A stretch of DNA of 34,298 nucleotides from Acetobacteraceae bacterium (GTDB lineage Bacteria > Pseudomonadota > Alphaproteobacteria > Acetobacterales > Acetobacteraceae). The position numbers were made by a program, and so were the translations under genes. Under the pieces are notes generated by a model. The model did no database searches. It was not told the origin of the DNA and saw only the letters and a list, made by a program, of their open reading frames with translations. Within the stretch, counting starts at the first letter, position 1; every line of letters begins with the position of its first letter. The stretch spans positions 1-34,298 of the forward strand of contig JAIYCD010000062.1 of assembly GCA_027488195.1 (NCBI GenBank). Reading direction: 5' to 3'. This document shows positions 1 through 8,107 of this stretch, one piece after another.

Positions 1-1629
1 CTTCAGCCAGATGCCGCCGGGCTTGCCCGCCACCGCGAAGGCGATCTCCTGCTCGATCAGCCCCATCAGCGAGGGGCGGATGGTGAGCGGTGCGAAGGCG
101 AGCCGCTCCATCGCCTCGGGCCGGGCATAGCCGGTCATGTAGTTGAAGAGCTTGGAGGCGTCGCGCGTCAGGGTCGGGTCGGCCGTGAAGAAACTGAGGT
201 CGGTGTAGATGCGCGCCGTGATCGGGTGGTAGTTGCCCGTGCCGAAATGCGCGTAGCTGCGCAGGTTGGCACCCTCGCGCCGGATGACGAGGCTGATCTT
301 GGCGTGGGTCTTCAGCTCGACGAAGCCATAGACGACCTGCACGCCGGCCGCCTCCAGCTCGCGCGCGATGGAGATGTTGCGCTCCTCGTCGAAGCGGGCC
401 TTGAGCTCCACCATGGCGGTGACGGACTTGCCGGCCTCGGAGGCCTCGATCAGCGCGCGGGCGATCGGGCTGTCGCGGCTGGTGCGGTAGAGCGTCTGCT
501 TGATGCCGACCACATTGGGGTCGCGCGCCGCCTGCCGCAGGAACTGCACCACCACGTCGAAGGATTCGTAGGGATGGTGGACCACGATGTCCTTGGCGCG
601 GATGGCCGCGAAGCAGTCGCCGCCGAAATCCAGGATGCGCTCGGGGAAGCGCGGCGTGTAGGGGGTGAAGAGCAGGTCCGGCCGGTCATCCACGATGAGC
701 GCCTTGAGGTCGGCGACACCCAGAAGCCCATCCACGGCGAAGACGGCGGCGCGGTCGGCGTCCAGCTCCTCGGCCACGAAATCGATCATGTCCGACGGCA
801 TGCGGCCATCCACGGCGAGGCGGATGGCGCGGCCGCGCCGGCGCCGCTTCAGCGCCGTCTCGTAGCTGCGGACCAGGTCCTCGGCCTCTTCCTCGAATTC
901 CACGTCGGTGTCGCGGATCAGGCGAAAGAGGCCGCGCTCGGCCGGGATGAAGCCGGGGAAGAGGTGGTGCAGGTTCAGCGCCACCACATCCTCCAGCACG
1001 GCGAAGCGGATGCCGCCCTCCGCACTCGCGGGCATGCGGATGAAGCGATCCACCTGGGGCGGCAGGTTGATCAGCGCCCGCATGGTGCCGCCATCTTCCT
1101 CGCGCACCAGCTTCAGCACCATGCAGAGGGCGAGGTTGGAGATGAAGGGGAAGGGATGCGCCGGATCCACCGCGAGCGGTGTGATGAGCGGGAAGATGCG
1201 CTCCTGGAAATAGAGCTCGAGCCAGGCGATGTCGGCCGGCTGCAATTCATCGGCGTCGAGCACGGCGAAGCCGGCGGGGCGGAGCAGATGCCGCAGGGTG
1301 CGCCAGGCTTCCTGCTGGCCCTCGATCAGCGTGAGGCCGCGCGCCTGGATGGCGGTCAGCTGCTGGGTGGGGGAAAGCCCGTCCGGGGTGAGCGTCTGCA
1401 CGCCCTCGCGCTCCTGGCCGACCAGGCCCGCCACGCGAACCGAGTAGAATTCATCCAGGTTGGAGCCGGAAATGGCGACGAAGCGCAGGCGCTCCAGCAG
1501 CGGGTGCTGGGGGTTCGCGGCCTCCTCCAGCACCCGGGTGTTGAAGTCCAGCCAGGAAAGCTCCCGGTTGAAGAAGCGCCCGGGATCGCTGAGCGGGAGG
1601 GGCGACGGCAGGGTTTCGGCTGTGGACAT
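1..1629 (-). CDS. ppk: Polyphosphate kinase 1 (3' end beyond window)
   Basis: PPK1 reversibly transfers the terminal phosphate of ATP to inorganic polyphosphate. The 543 visible codons run through the N-terminal domain (start MSTAETLPSP, then RFFNRELSWLDFN, the family's opening signature) into the catalytic core. Visible signatures include DPAHPFPFISNLAL, HHPYESFDVVVQFLRQAA and, at about residues 459-469, YAHFGTGNYHP; by family knowledge the histidine there (about H461) corresponds to the autophosphorylated His of E. coli PPK. PPK1 is usually about 690-730 residues, so roughly 150-180 C-terminal residues lie outside the window. The ATG is 9 bases past the hda stop, so it is the last visible gene of the minus-strand operon. 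In related genomes ppx often follows, but this cannot be seen here. Confidence 0.97.
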   Translation of the reverse strand, partial: MSTAETLPSPLPLSDPGRFFNRELSWLDFNTRVLEEAANPQHPLLERLRFVAISGSNLDEFYSVRVAGLVGQEREGVQTLTPDGLSPTQQLTAIQARGLTLIEGQQEAWRTLRHLLRPAGFAVLDADELQPADIAWLELYFQERIFPLITPLAVDPAHPFPFISNLALCMVLKLVREEDGGTMRALINLPPQVDRFIRMPASAEGGIRFAVLEDVVALNLHHLFPGFIPAERGLFRLIRDTDVEFEEEAEDLVRSYETALKRRRRGRAIRLAVDGRMPSDMIDFVAEELDADRAAVFAVDGLLGVADLKALIVDDRPDLLFTPYTPRFPERILDFGGDCFAAIRAKDIVVHHPYESFDVVVQFLRQAARDPNVVGIKQTLYRTSRDSPIARALIEASEAGKSVTAMVELKARFDEERNISIARELEAAGVQVVYGFVELKTHAKISLVIRREGANLRSYAHFGTGNYHPITARIYTDLSFFTADPTLTRDASKLFNYMTGYARPEAMERLAFAPLTIRPSLMGLIEQEIAFAVAGKPGGIWLK

Positions 1630-1638
1630 GCGGCGAGC

Positions 1639-2367
1639 CTACAGCAAGGCCGCGCCGGGCGGCACCGGCTCGGCAGACGATGTCTCCGAACCGTCATCCA
1701 TGAGTGGCGCCAGCACGGCGAGCGCGGCCCCACGGGTCAGCCGGCGGCCGGCGGCGAGCGAGGCGCGATCGAGCCGGGCCACCGCCTCGGCCATCACGGC
1801 CGCGCGGCGCGGCAGGCGCCGGCGCAGCGTGGCGAGCAGGCCCGGTTCGAACTGGATCTGCCGGTCGGCCAGGTGCTTGGCGAGCAGCGCGTCGAGCAGG
1901 GCATCCGAGGGCTCGTCCAGCAGGGCGACGGCGGTCGCGGCGAGGCGCGAGCGGAGGTCGGGCAGGGCCACGCGCCAGCGCGAGGGCGGGCGGGGGGCCG
2001 CCATCAGCAGCGGCAGGCGGGCCTCGGCGCAAGCGTTCATCAGGTGGAGCAGGGCGGTTTCCTCGCCCGGCAGGTCGGCCTCGTCCAGCGCCACGCCGCG
2101 CGTTGGCGCCTCGGGCAGGCCGGTCAGCTCCGGGCCGCGCAGCAGGGCCCAGCCCTCGGCCTCAGCCGTGGCGTGCAGCAGGTGCGTCTTACCGGTGCCG
2201 GCTGGGCCCGCCAGCAGCAGCCGCCCATCCGGCCAACGCCCCGGGGGGAAACCAGGCGCGGAGAGCCAGCGCAGCGCCTCGTCATTGCTCGCATCGGGCA
2301 CGAAATCCGCGGCGGCGAAGGAGGGTTGAGCCTCCATGGGCAGCGCGAGTTGAGAGGAAAGCGTCAA
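1639..2367 (-). CDS. hdaA: DnaA-related regulatory inactivator Hda (HdaA), TTG start
   Basis: A 242-aa AAA+ protein related to DnaA domain III. Hda/HdaA works with the replication sliding clamp to stimulate ATP hydrolysis by DnaA and prevent re-initiation. Walker A GPAGTGKT is at residues 54-61 and a Walker B-like VALDEAD at 92-98; the C-terminal part (PDLRSRLAA, then a helical lid) fits the DnaA-like fold. There is no DNA-binding domain IV. I chose the TTG at 2367, not the ATG at 2337, because it restores QLALPM at residues 6-11. This matches the N-terminal clamp-binding motif of Hda proteins, and the TTG overlaps the preceding stop as TTGA, implying translational coupling. The ATG start would delete that motif. 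It could be annotated simply as a DnaA/Hda-family ATPase. Confidence 0.88.
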   Translation of the reverse strand: MTLSSQLALPMEAQPSFAAADFVPDASNDEALRWLSAPGFPPGRWPDGRLLLAGPAGTGKTHLLHATAEAEGWALLRGPELTGLPEAPTRGVALDEADLPGEETALLHLMNACAEARLPLLMAAPRPPSRWRVALPDLRSRLAATAVALLDEPSDALLDALLAKHLADRQIQFEPGLLATLRRRLPRRAAVMAEAVARLDRASLAAGRRLTRGAALAVLAPLMDDGSETSSAEPVPPGAALL

Positions 2368-3488
2368 ATGCCGGTCCTGGGTGGGTCGAGGTAAAGCGGG
2401 CTTTCCAGGTAGCGCCGCAGCCAATGCCGCGCCAGCACGCCGATGGCGGCCGCGATGGGCACGGCCAGCAGCACGCCCAGGAAGCCGAAGGCGACGCCGC
2501 CGGCAAACAAGGCGAAGATCACCCAGACGGCGTGCAGCTCGACGCGGTCCCCGATCAGGCGCGGATAGATGATGTAGGCCTCCAGCACCTGGCCCACGGT
2601 GAAGACGGCGATCACCAGCAGCACGCCGTTCCAGTCGCCCCATTGGCCCACCGCCAGCAGCACGGCCAGCGCGAAGCCGGTGAGCGAGCCGACATAGGGG
2701 ATGAAGGAGAGAAAGCCCGAGATCAGCCCGATCATCAGCCCGAGTTCGAGCCCGATCAGCGAAAGCCCGCTCGCATAGAAGATGCCGAGCACGAGGCAGC
2801 ACAGCAATTGGCCGCGCAGCCAGGCGGAGAGCACGCGGTCCATGTCGCGCGCCAATTGCCGGAGCGAGGCGGCGGAACGGCGGGGGAGCCATGATTCCAT
2901 GCGGGCCATGATGCCGGGCCAGTCCCGCAGCAGGTAGAAGCTGACCACGGGTGTGACGATGGCGAGCGTGAAGACGTTGAACAGCGCGAAGCCGCCGCCG
3001 ATCAGCCGCGTGGCCGCGGTGCCGAGCCAGCTGACCATCGCGCCGGCTTGCCCGATGATGAGCTCCCGCAGGCGGGCATCCACCATCTCGGGACCGGCGG
3101 CCTCCTCCAGCGAGAGCAGGAAGTCGCGCAGCCCCGCATTGATGGTGGCGATATAGCCGGGCAGGCGGGCGAGCAGCACGCCGATCTGCGCGATGATGAG
3201 CGGATAGAGCAGCAGCAGCGCGAGCAGGCAGAGCAGCAGCAGCAGCAGCACCAGCACCATGGCGGCGAGGCCCCGCGGCACGCCGAACCGCGCGAGGCGG
3301 CTGGCCATGGGGTCGAGGAAATAGGCGATGCAGATCGCCAGCACGAAGGGCGTCAGGATCCCCGAGAAGAGCCAGAATGCGAAGACGATCACGGCCAGCA
3401 CGCCGAGCGTCAGCATGGTGCGCTGCCGGCGCGTCGCGACCATGGGCCCCGGGCGGCCCCGGCCGGGGGCGGGGATGGGCTCGTTCAT
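2364..3488 (-). CDS. AI-2E/PerM family membrane protein
   Basis: A 374-aa polytopic inner-membrane protein of the AI-2E transporter (UPF0118/PerM) family. Family members include the E. coli quorum-signal exporter TqsA and Na+/H+ antiporters of halophiles, so the substrate cannot be assigned. After a basic N-terminus (about residues 1-25), hydrophobic helices pair up (VLAVIVFAFWLFSGILTPFVLAICIA starts the first pair). A soluble-looking middle of about 100 residues follows, then the conserved C-terminal block with SFIPYVGSLTG and IGDRVELHAVWVIFALFAGG. The ATG overlaps the pgsA stop as ATGA and the stop overlaps the hda TTG as TTGA. A CTG-rich run encodes consecutive leucines near 3226-3258. Confidence 0.92.
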   Translation of the reverse strand: MNEPIPAPGRGRPGPMVATRRQRTMLTLGVLAVIVFAFWLFSGILTPFVLAICIAYFLDPMASRLARFGVPRGLAAMVLVLLLLLLCLLALLLLYPLIIAQIGVLLARLPGYIATINAGLRDFLLSLEEAAGPEMVDARLRELIIGQAGAMVSWLGTAATRLIGGGFALFNVFTLAIVTPVVSFYLLRDWPGIMARMESWLPRRSAASLRQLARDMDRVLSAWLRGQLLCCLVLGIFYASGLSLIGLELGLMIGLISGFLSFIPYVGSLTGFALAVLLAVGQWGDWNGVLLVIAVFTVGQVLEAYIIYPRLIGDRVELHAVWVIFALFAGGVAFGFLGVLLAVPIAAAIGVLARHWLRRYLESPLYLDPPRTGI

Positions 3489-4036
3489 CGCCGCGCCGCC
3501 TGCGCCACATAGGCGATGCCCGAGGCCGCCGTGCTGGCCGCCACCAGCCAGATGAGCAGGGTGACGGCGGTCTCCATCGGAACCTCGAAGCCGTGGACGA
3601 AGAGGGCGAGGGCCGCGAGGGCGATCTGCAGCGCCGTGTTCACCTTGGAGACGAGGAGCGGCCGGATGGGCGGCCGGTTGCCGACCATCCAGAGCAGGGT
3701 CAGCCCGCCCACGATCAAGAGATCCCGGAAGACGACGAGGATGGCGAGCCAATCGGGCAGCACGCCGATCGCCGCCAGCGTGACATAGACGCTGACCAGC
3801 AGCGCCTTGTCCGCCACCGGATCGAGCAGGGCGCCGATGGCCGAACGCGCGTTGCGCACCCGCGCCAGCCACCCATCGAGCGCGTCCGAGATGCCGGCGG
3901 CGAGAAACAGCAGGAAGGCGTGGTCCAGCCGGTGCTGCAGGATCAGCCAGATGGTGCCCGGCACGGCGACCAGCCGGGCGAGGGTGATCATGTTGGGCAG
4001 CGTCAGCAGGATCTGGGGAGGTGGGCCTTCGCTCAT
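3485..4036 (-). CDS. CDP-alcohol phosphatidyltransferase (PgsA-like)
   Basis: A 183-aa integral membrane enzyme of phospholipid synthesis. The family transfers a phosphatidyl group from CDP-diacylglycerol to an alcohol, here most likely glycerol-3-phosphate, giving phosphatidylglycerophosphate. The signature is complete: D51-x2-D54-G55-x2-A58-R59-x8-G68-x3-D72-x3-D76, the metal and CDP site. The N-terminal LPNMITLARLVAVP is typical of PgsA, and about five hydrophobic helices follow. The chosen ATG lies 13 bases after the DUF2066 stop; a longer open frame reaching 4321 lies inside that upstream gene and is not used. Substrate specificity within the family (PgsA versus a cardiolipin-synthase-type CLS) is inferred, so I leave the symbol empty. 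Confidence 0.92.
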   Translation of the reverse strand: MSEGPPPQILLTLPNMITLARLVAVPGTIWLILQHRLDHAFLLFLAAGISDALDGWLARVRNARSAIGALLDPVADKALLVSVYVTLAAIGVLPDWLAILVVFRDLLIVGGLTLLWMVGNRPPIRPLLVSKVNTALQIALAALALFVHGFEVPMETAVTLLIWLVAASTAASGIAYVAQAARR

Positions 4037-4049
4037 CGCCGGCGCGGGT

Positions 4050-4724
4050 TCAGCCGCCCGCACCCAGCGAGACCTGCCAGCCGGCGCCGTTCTCGGTGAT
4101 GACGAGGCCGGCGCCGCCGAGCGCCGTCGCGGCCTCGGCCGCCGGTTGCCTGAGGCCGAGGCGGAAGCGCGCCGCCTCCATGCTGAGCGAGATGATCTCC
4201 ATGCTGGCGACGCTGCCCGAGGCGCGCAGCCGCCGCCGCAATTCCAGCCACTCCGCGAGGGAGCCGTGCTGGCTGCTGGCCTCCATGAAGCCCTGTGCCG
4301 CCATCGGGATATTGAGCGCAAGCCCGCCGCCCGGCGCCCCGCCCGGGGCCGCGGGCGCGAAGCTGCGCCCGGTGGCCGAGGCGACCAGGCCCGGGTTGAA
4401 CTGCACGGTGAGCCGCCCGGAATAGCGGGTGGGCGTCGTGCGCTCCTCCTCGACGATGAGGGCGGCGACCATGTTCTCGAGCTGCGAATCCGCGGGCGCG
4501 CTGCCGCTGGCGCCGCCTGTCTGCTCCATCAGGCGCTGCCAGGCGATGCGCCGGGCGCTGGCATGGGCGCGGTCCCGCGCCAGGACGGCGTTCTCGGCCG
4601 TGGCCTCGGCCGGCACGCCGCGCTGGACCAGGGGGTTGTCCTGGGCCGCCAGGGGCGGGCAAAAGAGCAGCGTCAGGACAGCGGCCGCCACGAGGTGTCT
4701 CATTGTCCGGGCGGCCTTGAGCAT
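4050..4724 (-). CDS. DUF2066-like exported protein
   Basis: A 224-aa protein of unknown function and first gene of the minus-strand operon. A secretory signal is visible ([21 protein letters not shown], cleavage likely after LAA-Q), so the mature protein should be periplasmic. The mature part begins [33 protein letters not shown], which resembles DUF2066 proteins encoded next to pgsA and purM in many Proteobacteria; this is recognition by pattern and context, not a search. Two starts are possible: ATG 4724, preceded by an AAGGA-like site, or ATG 4703, which starts directly at the signal peptide. The gene is divergent from purM with only 49 bases between the starts. Confidence 0.8.
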   Translation of the reverse strand: MLKAARTMRHLVAAAVLTLLFCPPLAAQDNPLVQRGVPAEATAENAVLARDRAHASARRIAWQRLMEQTGGASGSAPADSQLENMVAALIVEEERTTPTRYSGRLTVQFNPGLVASATGRSFAPAAPGGAPGGGLALNIPMAAQGFMEASSQHGSLAEWLELRRRLRASGSVASMEIISLSMEAARFRLGLRQPAAEAATALGGAGLVITENGAGWQVSLGAGG

Positions 4725-4773
4725 CTATCCCATCCTTATCTCACCACGCTCGTGTAGCCCATCGGAGGCGGCC
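4725..4773. promoter_or_regulatory. Short divergent control region between DUF2066 gene and purM
   Basis: Only 49 bases separate the two divergent starts, so the promoters must overlap each other or the 5' ends of the genes. A possible plus-strand promoter is TTGTCC (4703-4708), 17 bases, then TATCCC (4726-4731). Both boxes are weak. Confidence 0.3.
4764..4768 (+). promoter_or_regulatory. Ribosome binding site deciding the purM start
   Basis: GGAGG lies 5 bases before CTG 4774. In the purM frame there is no ATG, GTG or TTG at usable distance from a Shine-Dalgarno sequence: the nearest upstream candidate is TTG 4717, which overlaps the divergent gene, and the first downstream one is a GTG inside the conserved core. 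The site therefore points to CTG initiation. Confidence 0.6.
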
Positions 4774-5853
4774 CTGAACAGTTCCGAGAAGCCCGGATCC
4801 CCCGCCCAGGGGCTGACCTATGCCGCCGCCGGGGTGGATATCGAGGCCGGCGACGCGCTGGTGGAGCGCATCAAGCCGCTCGCTCGCAGCACCAACCGGG
4901 CCGGCAGCATGGGCGGCCTCGGCGGCTTCGGCGCGCTGTTCGACCTGAAGGCGGCGGGCTTCACCGACCCCGTGCTGATCTCCGCCACCGATGGCGTGGG
5001 CACCAAGCTGCGCCTGGCGATCGAGGCCGGCATCCATGGCAAGGTCGGCATCGACCTCGTCGCCATGTGCGTGAACGATCTGATCGTGCAGGGCGGGGAA
5101 CCGCTCTTCTTCCTGGATTACTTCGCCACGGGAAAGCTGGATGTGGCCCAGGCGGCCGACGTCGTCTCCGGCATCGCCGAGGGCTGCCGCCAGGCCGGTT
5201 GCGCGCTGGTGGGCGGCGAGACGGCCGAGATGCCGGGCATGTATCACGGCGGCGATTACGACCTGGCCGGCTTCTCGGTGGGGGCGGCCGAACGCGGCGC
5301 GCTGCTGCCGCGCGATGTGGCGCCGGGCGACGTGCTGATCGGCCTTGGCTCCTCGGGCGTGCATTCCAACGGCTTCTCGCTGGTGCGGCGTGTCATCGCC
5401 GCCTCGGGCCTCGCCTTGGGCGACGACGCGCCCTTCGCGCCGGGGCTCTCCCTCGGCGAGGCGCTGCTGGCGCCGACGCGCATCTATGTGCGGCCCCTGC
5501 TCGCGCTGCATCGCGCGGGGCTGCTCAAGGCGGCCGCCCATATCACCGGCGGCGGCCTGCCGGGCAACCTGCCGCGCGTCCTGCCTGAGGGCGTGGGCGC
5601 CGAGGTCGTGGCTGGCTCCTGGCCGGTGCCGCCAGTGTTTTCCTGGCTGGCCCGGGCCGGCGGCGTGGCCGAGGCGGAGATGCTGCGCGTCTTCAATTGC
5701 GGGCTCGGCATGGTCTGCGTCGTGGCCGAGGCGGATGCCGAGGCGGCGCTCTCCCATCTCACGGCGGCGGGCGAGGCCGCCTTCCGCATCGGCCGCCTGG
5801 TGCCGGCCGCGGGCGAGGCCGAGGTCACGATGCAAGGCATGCTCGGCCTGTGA
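4774..5853 (+). CDS. purM: Phosphoribosylformylglycinamidine cyclo-ligase (AIR synthetase), probable CTG start
   Basis: PurM closes the imidazole ring in purine synthesis, converting FGAM plus ATP to aminoimidazole ribonucleotide in the cytoplasm. The 359-aa product carries the family landmarks [83 protein letters not shown] and [13 protein letters not shown]. Length fits the usual 345-360. The start is unusual: the first codon with a good Shine-Dalgarno site is CTG at 4774 (GGAGG 5 bases before). TTG 4717 would add 19 residues that do not look like PurM. The stop overlaps the purN start (GTGA), so the two purine genes are coupled. Confidence 0.95.
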   Translation: MNSSEKPGSPAQGLTYAAAGVDIEAGDALVERIKPLARSTNRAGSMGGLGGFGALFDLKAAGFTDPVLISATDGVGTKLRLAIEAGIHGKVGIDLVAMCVNDLIVQGGEPLFFLDYFATGKLDVAQAADVVSGIAEGCRQAGCALVGGETAEMPGMYHGGDYDLAGFSVGAAERGALLPRDVAPGDVLIGLGSSGVHSNGFSLVRRVIAASGLALGDDAPFAPGLSLGEALLAPTRIYVRPLLALHRAGLLKAAAHITGGGLPGNLPRVLPEGVGAEVVAGSWPVPPVFSWLARAGGVAEAEMLRVFNCGLGMVCVVAEADAEAALSHLTAAGEAAFRIGRLVPAAGEAEVTMQGMLGL

Positions 5854-6530
5854 GCCGCCCGCGCGTCGCCATCCTCATCTCCGGCCGGGGCTCCAACATG
5901 GTGGCCCTGCTGGAGGCGGCGGCGCATCCCGACTATCCCGCTGACATCGCCCTCGTCGTCTCCAACCGTGCCGAGGCGGCGGGGCTTGACCTTGCGCGGG
6001 ACATGGGCGCGCCGGCGCTGGTGGTCACGAGCCGCGGGCGCCCGCGAAAGGAATTCGAGTCCGAGCTGGCCGAGGTGCTGGCGCGGCATGACATCGCGAT
6101 CCTGGCCCTGGCCGGCTTCATGCGCGTGCTGACCGAAGGTTTCGTTTCGGCCTGGGAGGGACGGATGATCAACATCCATCCCTCGCTGCTGCCGAGCTTT
6201 CCGGGACTCGACACCCATGCGCGCGCGCTGGCCGGTGGCGTCCGGCTGCATGGCTGCACGGTGCACCTGGTGAGTGCGGGCGTGGATGAGGGGCCGATCC
6301 TCGCCCAGGCGGCCGTTCCCGTGCAGATGCACGACACGGAGGAGAGTCTCGCCGCCCGCGTGCTGGAGCAGGAGCACCGGCTTTATCCGGCGGCGCTGGC
6401 CTGGCTCGCGGCCGGGCGTGTCAGGGTGCAGGAGGGGCGCGCCTATGTGGCGGCCGCCGATGCGCGGGGCCGCCTGGTGAACCCCTTGCCGGCGGGCGCG
6501 GCAGTTTCTACACAAGCGCCACGCGATTGA
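5850..6530 (+). CDS. purN: Phosphoribosylglycinamide formyltransferase, GTG start
   Basis: PurN transfers a formyl group from 10-formyl-tetrahydrofolate to GAR in purine biosynthesis. The 226-aa product starts [17 protein letters not shown] (phosphate-binding GRGSN loop at 12-16), has the folate/catalytic segment [15 protein letters not shown] containing the family's Asn and His, and the [15 protein letters not shown] segment carrying the catalytic Asp. The GTG at 5850 overlaps the purM stop as GTGA. The C-terminal 20 residues after the AAADARGRL block are not conserved-looking. The stop at 6530 merges with the Shine-Dalgarno sequence of the next small gene, so the three genes are probably co-transcribed. 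Confidence 0.96.
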   Translation: MSRPRVAILISGRGSNMVALLEAAAHPDYPADIALVVSNRAEAAGLDLARDMGAPALVVTSRGRPRKEFESELAEVLARHDIAILALAGFMRVLTEGFVSAWEGRMINIHPSLLPSFPGLDTHARALAGGVRLHGCTVHLVSAGVDEGPILAQAAVPVQMHDTEESLAARVLEQEHRLYPAALAWLAAGRVRVQEGRAYVAAADARGRLVNPLPAGAAVSTQAPRD

Positions 6531-6541
6531 GGAACAAAGGC

Positions 6542-6700
6542 ATGGCCGAGCAACCGATGAACATCGAGATGGTCGAAGTGAAGTCCGAGGACATCATGGG
6601 CGAGCGCCGCGCGATGTTCGACAGTTTCATGGTCGCGACGAAGTGGGGCATCGGTGCGACCGTCGTCCTGCTGGTCGGCATCTACTTCTTCTTCGGCTGA
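6542..6700 (+). CDS. aa3-type cytochrome c oxidase subunit IV-like small protein
   Basis: A 52-residue protein of a size often missed by gene callers. It has a short acidic N-terminus (MAEQPMNIEMVEVKSEDI), a segment GERRAMFDSFMVATKW, and one membrane helix (about residues 35-51, GIGATVVLLVGIYFFFG) ending at the stop. This architecture, a polar N-terminus with a Trp before a single C-terminal helix, matches bacterial aa3-type cytochrome oxidase subunit IV. In that family the helix packs on the oxidase core and is not catalytic. The ATG is preceded by GAGGAA overlapping the purN stop. No oxidase core genes are in the window, so the role is inferred from the fold pattern alone. Confidence 0.7.
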   Translation: MAEQPMNIEMVEVKSEDIMGERRAMFDSFMVATKWGIGATVVLLVGIYFFFG

Positions 6701-6719
6701 GGCTCTCGCGGCCTGCGCG

Positions 6720-7493
6720 ATGAGGCGGGTTCTGCCGCGCGGCGAGAATGCGCTGCACCCGCTGCTGTTGTCGCTGCTGCTCCTCCTGCTGGTGGTGGAG
6801 CCGCTGGCCGAGATGCGGTGGCTTCCGGGCTATGCCATGGCCGTCGGCCTGCAGTTGGTGATCCTGGCGGGGCTGTTCGGCCTGGATTCGGCGCGGGACC
6901 GTGTCCGGCACCTCGTCATCGTCGCACTTCTGACGGGCGCGGGGCTGCAAGGCCTCGCGATTGGTGGGCCGGTGGGCTCGCCCGGGCTGGTCGCGGCGGG
7001 GGCGGCCGCGGCTGCGCTCTCCGTCCTGATCGCGGCCATCCTGGTGCAGGTCTTCGCGGCGGGGCGCGTCACCACCCGCCGGATCGAGGGCGCGATCGCC
7101 GCCTATCTGCTGATCGGCCTCGTCTTCGCCTGCCTCTATGACCTGCTGCACGGCGTGAATCCCGGCGCCTTCCTGCACAGCGGCGGGGCGCCGGAAGAGG
7201 GCAGGGTGGTCAACTATCTCTTTTTCAGCTTCGTGACGCTGACGACGACCGGTTATGGCGACGTGGTGCCGGTGCATCCCCTGGCACGCTCGCTCGCCAT
7301 CCTCGAGGCGCTGATCGGGCAGCTCTACCTCGCCATCCTGCTGGCGCGGCTGGTTTCGCTGGAGATCGCGCATCGCCGGGACGGCGTGGGTGAGAAACTC
7401 CGGGACGGCGTGGGTGAGAAACTCCGGGACGGCGTGGATACGAAACGCCGGGACGGCGTGGATGAGGATTGCCGGGATGGGGCCCCGAAATGA
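6720..7493 (+). CDS. Potassium-channel-like membrane protein with repeat tail
   Basis: A 257-aa protein with about six hydrophobic stretches and a pore loop. The K+ selectivity filter TTGYGD is at about residues 176-181 within SFVTLTTTGYGDVVPVHP, followed by the last helix (LAILEALIGQLYLAILLARLV), the layout of an ion-channel (Ion_trans_2) domain. The first 130 residues form four or five further helices, so it is larger than a plain two-helix channel. There is no RCK/TrkA-N domain. The C-terminal residues 220-251 are four copies of an eight-residue repeat, RDGV(G/D)xKx in the first three and more degenerate in the fourth, encoded by 24-base tandem repeats. The ATG lies 20 bases after the stop of the small oxidase-like gene. 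Ion selectivity is inferred from the filter. Confidence 0.85.
   Translation: MRRVLPRGENALHPLLLSLLLLLLVVEPLAEMRWLPGYAMAVGLQLVILAGLFGLDSARDRVRHLVIVALLTGAGLQGLAIGGPVGSPGLVAAGAAAAALSVLIAAILVQVFAAGRVTTRRIEGAIAAYLLIGLVFACLYDLLHGVNPGAFLHSGGAPEEGRVVNYLFFSFVTLTTTGYGDVVPVHPLARSLAILEALIGQLYLAILLARLVSLEIAHRRDGVGEKLRDGVGEKLRDGVDTKRRDGVDEDCRDGAPK
7377..7472 (+). repeat. 24-bp tandem repeat in the channel gene
   Basis: Four units (7377-7400, 7401-7424, 7425-7448, 7449-7472) and a partial fifth. Units 1 and 2 are identical, while units 3 and 4 share the first 13 bases and then diverge. The unit length is a multiple of three, so copy number can change without a frameshift. Confidence 0.95.
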
Positions 7494-7494
7494 A

Positions 7495-7522
7495 AACGGC
7501 CGGGCCTTGCGGCCCGGCCGTT
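7495..7522. terminator. Bidirectional hairpin between channel gene and ndk
   Basis: A perfect 12-bp stem (AACGGCCGGGCC with its complement) closes a TTGC loop between two convergent genes. The A/T pairs at its base extend into AAAA on the left and TT on the right, so it can act for both strands, better for the minus strand (U-tract after ndk). Confidence 0.8.
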
Positions 7523-7545
7523 CACCGGCCCGTCGTGGCGGCCGT

Positions 7546-7968
7546 TCAGCCGACCAGTTCGCAGCCCGCGAAGAAATAGGCGATCTCGATCGCGGCATTC
7601 TCCAGGCTGTCGCTGCCATGGACGCTGTTCGCCTCGATGCTCTCGGCGAACATCTTGCGGATGGTGCCCTCGGCGGCATTGGCCGGGTTGGTGGCGCCCA
7701 TCAGGTCACGGTGGGCCAGGACGGCGTTCTCGCCCTCCAGCACCTGCACGACGACGGGGCCGGAGACCATGAAGTCCACCAGGTCGTTGTAGAAGGGGCG
7801 GGCGGCATGGACTTCGTAGAACTTCTTGGCGTGGGCGCGGCTCATCCAGATGCGCTTCTGCGCGATGATGCGCAGGCCGGCCTTCTCGTAGACGGCGTTG
7901 ATGGCGCCGGTCAGGTTGCGGCGCGTGGCGTCGGGCTTGATGATGCTGAAGGTGCGTTCGATGGCCAT
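7546..7968 (-). CDS. ndk: Nucleoside diphosphate kinase
   Basis: A 140-aa cytoplasmic enzyme that transfers the gamma phosphate of ATP to NDPs through a phosphohistidine. [18 protein letters not shown] opens the protein; the active-site histidine is H117 in NSVHGSDS, exactly the usual position, and the substrate-binding RDLMGATNP precedes it. Length is standard. A longer frame starting at 8001 exists, but ATG 7968 gives the canonical N-terminus and is preceded by an AAGGGA site. Monocistronic by context: it converges on the channel gene through a hairpin and is divergent from the ABC-F gene. Confidence 0.98.
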   Translation of the reverse strand: MAIERTFSIIKPDATRRNLTGAINAVYEKAGLRIIAQKRIWMSRAHAKKFYEVHAARPFYNDLVDFMVSGPVVVQVLEGENAVLAHRDLMGATNPANAAEGTIRKMFAESIEANSVHGSDSLENAAIEIAYFFAGCELVG

Positions 7969-8107
7969 GGATGGCGTCCCTTGACGTGATGTGGGGGGCA
8001 ATTGCCCAAGCCCGCGCGCGGACGCAAGCCCCGCCCGGCATCATTCGCAGGGGAGGGGCCGCATATCGGGCATGTCGCCGCGCTGCAATCCCGTCTAAAC
8101 CGCGCGC

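Noticed and set aside
226-2394. A 722-aa plus-strand open frame, and many similar long frames throughout the window
   Set aside because: They lie antisense to clear genes (here ppk and hda). High GC suppresses stop codons in shadow frames; the translations are low-complexity (Arg, Gly, Ala, His rich) and match no family.
3226-3258. CTG/CAG trinucleotide repeat as a phase-variable tract
   Set aside because: It encodes leucines in a membrane helix, is interrupted, and is in-frame, so it is better explained by leucine codon bias than by a contingency locus.
4429-4773. Upstream extension of the purM frame
   Set aside because: It overlaps the divergent DUF2066 gene, gives no PurM-like sequence and has no start codon with a ribosome site except TTG 4717, which is inside the other gene's 5' end.
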